This document shows positions 6,281-10,699 of a DNA stretch of 10,699 nucleotides, one piece after another (position 1 is the stretch's first letter; each line of letters begins with the position of its first letter). Origin of the DNA: Lentisphaeria bacterium (lineage in GTDB: Bacteria > Verrucomicrobiota > Lentisphaeria > JABSQK01 > UBA12247); contig DMTJ01000120.1 in the NCBI GenBank assembly GCA_003477185.1, positions 1-10,699 on the forward strand, read 5' to 3'. A model generated the notes under the pieces. The model did no database searches and was not told the DNA's origin. It saw nothing but the letters and a program-made list of their open reading frames with translations. The position numbers and the translations under genes were made by a program.

Positions 6281-9200
6281 TCACTTGATAATGTCGACCG
6301 CGAATTCCTGGAAGGCCGTATTTTCGCCGCCACCCGAGTTGTTGATTGGTGAGACACTCCAGATGATCCAGCGGAAGTTGCCCAGGGCCTCGCCCTGAAC
6401 TGCCCGCAGAGAGGCCGCAGTAAAGGCGGCCTTGCTCTTACCGTTGGCTTTCGTATCCACGGTGCCAAGCGCCGTGAATGTGCTTAGATCCCAGCCTGGA
6501 TCCGTGGCGGCAGCGCTGGCATAAATCGTCAGTTTCTGCACACTGAGGCGACCGGCCTGGTTATGCGACCAACTGCTGATCGCCGAAACTGGCTTCGCCG
6601 AGCCAAGATCCATCTTGTAGCTGCCGTCGCGGATCCCGTTGCCAAATATTGCTCCGAAGCCTTTCCTGAGCTTGCCATCTGTGAGTGACTGGAGCGGGTC
6701 ATTGCTGGTCGCCTGATTGGCGGTAACCGTCTGCCCGGTGGGGGCAGGAACCAGCAGCTTTTGGAAGGCGTTCGCTGTCGCGGCCCTTTCGATGAAGACC
6801 TTGGCCCCTGGTTGCACGAATGGCTTTGAAGTTGCTGGATGCGCCGGTACGGTCGGATCATTGCCATCGAGGTCCACCTTCTTCGTGCCCTGAAGTGCCT
6901 TGCTCGCATCGTGCACGATCACATTCGGGGTATGTTGTTTCCGATCAGTGAGGATTTCAAATGCCCAGGCATAGGCACTCTCGCCCAGATCGGCCGGTGG
7001 CACAATCTTCAGCCCTTGGGACGAAATCGTCCAACGCACGGTGGCGCTGGAGCCAAGCAGACGCACGGACTTGACCTGAGCCTTGCCCCAACCCGCCGTG
7101 GCGGTGATTACAAAGGGGCCAGTCGGCTTGGCCAGTTTAATTGCATAGAGTTTCTTGGCATTGGTGGTGAAGGCCAGGTGTTCATCCTTCTGCTCGGACA
7201 CCGTCCAGTAACGGCTGCCGTAGATTGCAGCGGCATTAACCTTCAGCCAAGCTCCCATTGCTTGGAGACGTTCGACCTGTGGCTCTGGAATGGTTCCATC
7301 TGCCTTCGGACCAATATTGACCAGGAAATTGCCGTTGCGGCTGATCACCTCGATCATCTCGTGAATCACGCCCTCGATCGTCTTATATCTGTCGTTCTCC
7401 AGATAGCCAAAGGAGGTGCCGAAGGTCGTGCAACTCTGCCATTTTGGGCCGATTACCTTCAGCTTGAGATTGTCCTTCTCCAGGCAGCCGACAGCGTCTG
7501 GCCAGTTGCGATTCCCGCCCTTGTTATTGACGTAGACGTCTGCCCCACGGGTGGCGCCGTCATTCATGAAATCCGTAATCATTGCCCGGCACTGATCGTA
7601 GAAGTACTGGACTTCAGGCTTGGCCTTGCCAGCCAGCACCTTGTTCCCATCTCGGGTCCAGATCGGGATATCATCAATCCACAGGAAGTCCGGCTGGTAC
7701 TTACGCTGGATCTCTTGCCAGCGGGCCACATAGTCGTCGACAAACTCCTTGGTCGTCCCAAACGGACCATAGAGCGATGCAGCTGCCGGCACGCGGCGGA
7801 TTTCTTCGGCGATATGGTCCCGCGGCTCGGCATTGACGACATAGAGATTCTTCCCGAAGAAGCTCTGATGGCGTTCACGATGATAAGACGGCGCATACTT
7901 GAGCCCTCGCTTCTTCAAGGCCTTGCCAAGATCACCGACCAGGTCACGCTTCGGTCCCTTGTCCACGGCATTCCAGGGCGTCAGTTCCGAGTCCCAGTTT
8001 GCCCAGCCGTCGTGATGCTCCGCGGTCATCACCACATAGGTGGCGCCGACCTCGGCGAACAGCTCCGCCCAAGCTTCCGGATCCCACTTCTCGGCCTTGA
8101 ACTTGGGAATAATATCCTTATAGCCAAATTCGGGCGGCGTTGCGCCCCAACGCTCCTTCATATATGGATAATAGTGCGTGGGATCGGCGTAGAACAACTT
8201 TGGCACATGCTCGGAATAGCCGCGGCCTCCCTTGCGATAGCCGATTACGCTATACGGCCCCCAGTGAATGAAAATCCCGATCTTGCCATCATCGAACCAC
8301 GCTGGCACCGGCATGGCCTGCAATGATTCCCAGCTGCCGTCATAGCGGTCTGACGGCACATGCGCCTTGATCTGTACTTCCTTCACGCCCCACCTCTTCT
8401 CGTCCAGAAATAACTGAGCTGCCATAAACTCTGTTCCTTCGTCCAGTGCGATATTCGCAAGTAGAATCTCTTCCGGGATACTGTCAAACGTCTTCTCGAT
8501 CACTTGGTCCTGCCAAGTGAACTTCATCTTTCCCGAATCTCCAATGTGCTGCTTTTGCGGGAAGACTGTGACGTCGAAGCGCTCGATCAAGCCGGGATTG
8601 TTCATCCGCCAGCGCCCGTAATTCTTGGCAGACCAGCCAGTCTTGTCGCCCCACCAATCCTGCCAGGTGAAGCGAAAATCCTGTTTCTGGATCGGATTGA
8701 GCTCGGTCGGGTGCGGCATGCCTTCGTTGCGCTGCAGGTCAGCAGTTACGTCGTCGAACCATGTCTCATAGGCGCTGGCCAATGCCTGCACTCGGTTTGG
8801 ATGCTGAGCCGCCACGTTCTTCGTTTCACTGGGATCCAGCTCGATATTGTATAGCTCGAAAGCAGCTGGTTTGCCATTCATCACCACCTTCCAGGGCCCC
8901 TTGCGTGCCATGCCGTTTTGGAACTTGGGTGGAACGTTTGCGCGGTTGTGCTGCATGAACAGGTGGCGTTCTGGCAGCGCATTTAATTCTCCGCGTAAGA
9001 GCGGCAGGATGCTTTGGCCATCGATCTTCAGGCGCTCGGGCAAGTCCACGCCACAAGCATCGGCCAACGTCGGCAGCAGGTCAATGTGCATCGTCGGGTC
9101 CGTCAGTTTGCGTCCCCCCTTGATGGCCCTGGGCCAGCGAATCACGAACGGAACGCGGAAGCCATTCTCGTAGATGCTACCCTTTCTGGCCCGCAGGCCA

Positions 9201-10048
9201 GCCGTGAAATAGGTGGAGTTGGGGCCGTTGTCGGTCATGAAAATGATGATCGTATTATCCGTGATGCCCAGCGCATCGACGCTATCGAGTAGCCGCTGAA
9301 AGGCATCATCAAACTGCGTAATCATCCCGTAAATGGGGACTGTCCACTGCCGCCGTCCTGGATCGTTGACGCCCTGCTTTTCGTAGAACTCGAGGTACTC
9401 TTTGTCTACATTGAAGGGCGAGTGCGGGATGTTCAGCGGGATGTAACAGAAGAACGGTGCGCCTTTGCATTCGGACATGAACTGGATGGATTCCTCGATA
9501 AAGATGTCGGTGCAAAAGCCTTCAGTCTTCTTAAAGACATCGTTGAACAGCAGCGTTGGGTTCCAATAGCTATTTTTTGGATAGTCGGCAAACTGGCCGA
9601 TTCCGCCGCCGCCGTGCACCACCACCTGCTGAAACCCCTGATCCTGAGCCCGCATCGGATAGTTCTCACCAAGATGCCACTTGCCGAAGATTCCTGTCCG
9701 GTACCCGGCGCTGGCAAACACCTCGGCAATGGTCGTTTCCTGCGGATTCATGTTTGAGCGGCCGATGTAGGTATCATGCGCACCAGTCCGGAAGTGGTAG
9801 CGTCCGGTCATCAGCGAAGAGCGTGTCGGCGTACACATCGGCGAGACGTAGAACTGCGCCAGTTCCGTGCTCTCGGCCGCAAATCGATCGAGGTTCGGTG
9901 TCTTCAACACCTTGTTCCCGTGAAAGCCAACCTCCCCGTAGCCTTGGTCGTCAGTCATCACTAGGATGATATTGGGGCGGGTAGCGCCGATTGCGCAGAC
10001 TGAGAGAAGAGCGCATGCGCTCAAGAGGAGGATAGTTCGAGGATTCAT
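6281..10048 (-). CDS. Sulfatase-fucosidase fusion: S1 sulfatase + GH29 + discoidin-like domain
   Basis: One open frame of 1255 residues. The N-terminus MNPRTILLLSACALLSVCAIGA is an export signal. The S1 sulfatase (about 20-436) has MTDDQGYG (metal Asp33/Asp34), CTPTR (Cys72, to become formylglycine), GKWHLG (122-127), PHSPF (His209), TDNGP (Asp273/Asn274) and Lys289 in RKGSIYENGFRVP. A beta linker (about 437-568) has the FTWQDWWG block seen after many sulfatases. GH29 (about 569-950) follows, with GIFIHWGP (His595), EHHDGW (678-679), FLWIDD (nucleophile probably Asp792) and LVNIGPKADG. A beta module comes next, and a terminal F5/8-type-like domain (about 1085-1255) may bind carbohydrate. It may remove sulfate and then cleave alpha-fucose from the same substrate. 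The ATG at 10048 starts right at the signal peptide; an in-frame TTG at 10090 adds 14 polar residues. Neither has a good ribosome binding site. A lipobox (LSAC) is possible but early. Confidence 0.93.
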   Translation of the reverse strand: MNPRTILLLSACALLSVCAIGATRPNIILVMTDDQGYGEVGFHGNKVLKTPNLDRFAAESTELAQFYVSPMCTPTRSSLMTGRYHFRTGAHDTYIGRSNMNPQETTIAEVFASAGYRTGIFGKWHLGENYPMRAQDQGFQQVVVHGGGGIGQFADYPKNSYWNPTLLFNDVFKKTEGFCTDIFIEESIQFMSECKGAPFFCYIPLNIPHSPFNVDKEYLEFYEKQGVNDPGRRQWTVPIYGMITQFDDAFQRLLDSVDALGITDNTIIIFMTDNGPNSTYFTAGLRARKGSIYENGFRVPFVIRWPRAIKGGRKLTDPTMHIDLLPTLADACGVDLPERLKIDGQSILPLLRGELNALPERHLFMQHNRANVPPKFQNGMARKGPWKVVMNGKPAAFELYNIELDPSETKNVAAQHPNRVQALASAYETWFDDVTADLQRNEGMPHPTELNPIQKQDFRFTWQDWWGDKTGWSAKNYGRWRMNNPGLIERFDVTVFPQKQHIGDSGKMKFTWQDQVIEKTFDSIPEEILLANIALDEGTEFMAAQLFLDEKRWGVKEVQIKAHVPSDRYDGSWESLQAMPVPAWFDDGKIGIFIHWGPYSVIGYRKGGRGYSEHVPKLFYADPTHYYPYMKERWGATPPEFGYKDIIPKFKAEKWDPEAWAELFAEVGATYVVMTAEHHDGWANWDSELTPWNAVDKGPKRDLVGDLGKALKKRGLKYAPSYHRERHQSFFGKNLYVVNAEPRDHIAEEIRRVPAAASLYGPFGTTKEFVDDYVARWQEIQRKYQPDFLWIDDIPIWTRDGNKVLAGKAKPEVQYFYDQCRAMITDFMNDGATRGADVYVNNKGGNRNWPDAVGCLEKDNLKLKVIGPKWQSCTTFGTSFGYLENDRYKTIEGVIHEMIEVISRNGNFLVNIGPKADGTIPEPQVERLQAMGAWLKVNAAAIYGSRYWTVSEQKDEHLAFTTNAKKLYAIKLAKPTGPFVITATAGWGKAQVKSVRLLGSSATVRWTISSQGLKIVPPADLGESAYAWAFEILTDRKQHTPNVIVHDASKALQGTKKVDLDGNDPTVPAHPATSKPFVQPGAKVFIERAATANAFQKLLVPAPTGQTVTANQATSNDPLQSLTDGKLRKGFGAIFGNGIRDGSYKMDLGSAKPVSAISSWSHNQAGRLSVQKLTIYASAAATDPGWDLSTFTALGTVDTKANGKSKAAFTAASLRAVQGEALGNFRWIIWSVSPINNSGGGENTAFQEFAVDIIK

Positions 10049-10179
10049 ACGATGTGCTGGCCTTATCCTACAGCTTCCGAGGCAGGGCAAAGGTATTCAG
10101 TGTCGTCACGTTGCCGCATCGCCATTCGCGGCACATCAACATTAGCTGACGCGCAGACGGTCACGTTATGACAATCGGT

Positions 10180-10195
10180 GAGCAAGAGTTTGCTC
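10180..10195. other. Small inverted repeat in the intergenic region
   Basis: GAGCAA and TTGCTC form a six-base-pair stem with a four-base loop, between the stop of the exported protein gene (10326) and the fusion-gene start (10048). No U-run follows on the minus strand, so a terminator is not supported. It may be an operator half-site pair or a processing hairpin. The rest of 10049-10325 (277 bases) shows no convincing promoter boxes. Confidence 0.25.
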
Positions 10196-10325
10196 CACAG
10201 GACCGGCGTCCGCAACAGAATTCTGACAGGAGTTGGCCCGCTTATTAGCAGACCTCCGCGTGCAAATGGCTTTCGTCCACGATCAGCGCACCAGGTCCAG
10301 TTGTCGTGAGTGTCGAGATGCCGCT

Positions 10326-10699
10326 TCAGCGAACCAAGACGACGGTGCCTGGATCACGGAGGCTAACGGTGAAGGATCCGCCATTGTCGACGGCTTTCAA
10401 CACGCCGGTGCCTGCGTTGTTCAGGAAGTTCAAGCCCAAGCTGGCAGTCACGGCTGCGATGTCCGCAAAGTCTGCACCATAGGTTGCTGTAAAGGAACCG
10501 CCCACGTCGGTGAACTCGACGAAGTTGGCCGCATGGTTGATGAGATACTGGACCTGGGAGTTGGCGACGACCGTTCCACCATTGATCGTGAATGAACTCG
10601 TTCGGCTGGCTAAGTTGTTGTAAGAGAAACGAAGCGTGCCGGAGGTGGAGGTAATGTTTAAGGTGCCATCCGAATTGACAGCGTAGTTATTGTGGGTGT
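10326..10699 (-). CDS. C-terminal part of an exported beta-strand-rich protein, function unknown
   Basis: The minus strand is open from the window edge to TGA at 10326, giving about 123 residues rich in Gly, Thr, Ser, Asn and Val with alternating hydrophobic positions. Segments include GTLNITSTSGTLRFSYNN, SSFTINGGTVVAN, FVEFTDVGGSFTATYG and DNGGSFTVSLRDPGTVVLVR. F-x-DVGGSFTA and DNGGSFTV look like repeated strand-turn units. Such sequences are common at the ends of large secreted or autotransporter-like proteins in Verrucomicrobiota and Planctomycetota. In those, I recall that similar stretches are often followed by a PEP-CTERM sorting tail. Here the chain stops directly after the last strand, and I saw no PEP-CTERM motif downstream in the frame I read through. 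It could be a surface protein or the beta-sandwich end of a large carbohydrate-active enzyme; no catalytic domain is visible. Coding status is supported by the open frame and composition; function is unassigned. Confidence 0.7.
   Translation of the reverse strand, partial: THNNYAVNSDGTLNITSTSGTLRFSYNNLASRTSSFTINGGTVVANSQVQYLINHAANFVEFTDVGGSFTATYGADFADIAAVTASLGLNFLNNAGTGVLKAVDNGGSFTVSLRDPGTVVLVR

Noticed and set aside
6103..6288. A 61-codon plus-strand frame with a hydrophobic stretch (FLFVLQLFVLAAAGLFSLG), possibly a small membrane protein.
   Set aside because: It starts with GTG without a ribosome binding site and runs into the stop region of the fusion gene on the other strand. The hydrophobic stretch alone is too little support.
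6839..8326. A 495-codon open frame on the plus strand.
   Set aside because: It is antisense to the GH29 part of the fusion gene, which has clear catalytic motifs. The plus-strand translation shows no recognisable motif and no ribosome binding site, so it is a by-product of the codon use of the real gene.
10048..10090. Upstream TTG start for the fusion protein, adding 14 residues.
   Set aside because: The added residues (PCLGSCRIRPAHR) are polar and would sit before a well-formed signal peptide that begins at the ATG at 10048. No better ribosome binding site supports TTG.

Overview
The window reads as a fucose- and sulfate-directed polysaccharide utilisation locus. It probably comes from a free-living Verrucomicrobiota, or less likely a Planctomycetota, chromosome. 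That assignment is inferred from the protein content: S1 sulfatases, GH29 and GH95 alpha-L-fucosidases, a Tat-signal Gfo/Idh/MocA oxidoreductase and a beta-strand-rich exported protein. The sequence is moderately G+C rich by eye. No rRNA, tRNA, CRISPR array, integrase or transposase was seen.

Every gene I can support lies on the minus strand, so the transcriptional order runs from high to low coordinates. (1) 10699-10326: the C-terminal end of an exported beta-rich protein, entering from outside the window. (2) 10048-6281: a 1255-residue protein joining a complete S1 sulfatase, a beta linker domain, a complete GH29 alpha-L-fucosidase and a C-terminal discoidin-like domain. (3) about 5711-5075: a broken sulfatase gene with a G-run frameshift and a large internal deletion. 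(4) 4808-2421: a GH95 alpha-L-fucosidase. (5) 2368-1040: a Tat-exported Gfo/Idh/MocA oxidoreductase, 52 bases behind GH95 and probably in its operon. (6) 900-739: the last 53 codons of another sulfatase, abutting a 93-base palindromic repeat. (7) 683-1: the N-terminal 227 residues of a second, separate GH29 fucosidase, running off the window.

The exported products could act together. Sulfatase activity would remove sulfate esters that block fucosyl residues. The GH29 enzymes (retaining) and the GH95 enzyme (inverting, usually alpha-1,2) would then release L-fucose from fucoidan-like or fucosylated sulfated glycans. The oxidoreductase may act on a released sugar. The substrate is inferred.

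Two points stand out. The sulfatase-GH29 fusion appears to carry both active sites intact on one chain. Two other sulfatase genes at the locus have decayed, leaving the fused sulfatase as the only intact one visible here. The long non-coding stretch 5712-6280 holds a cluster of TAACC/GGTTA inverted repeats that looks like an operator array or a small palindromic element.
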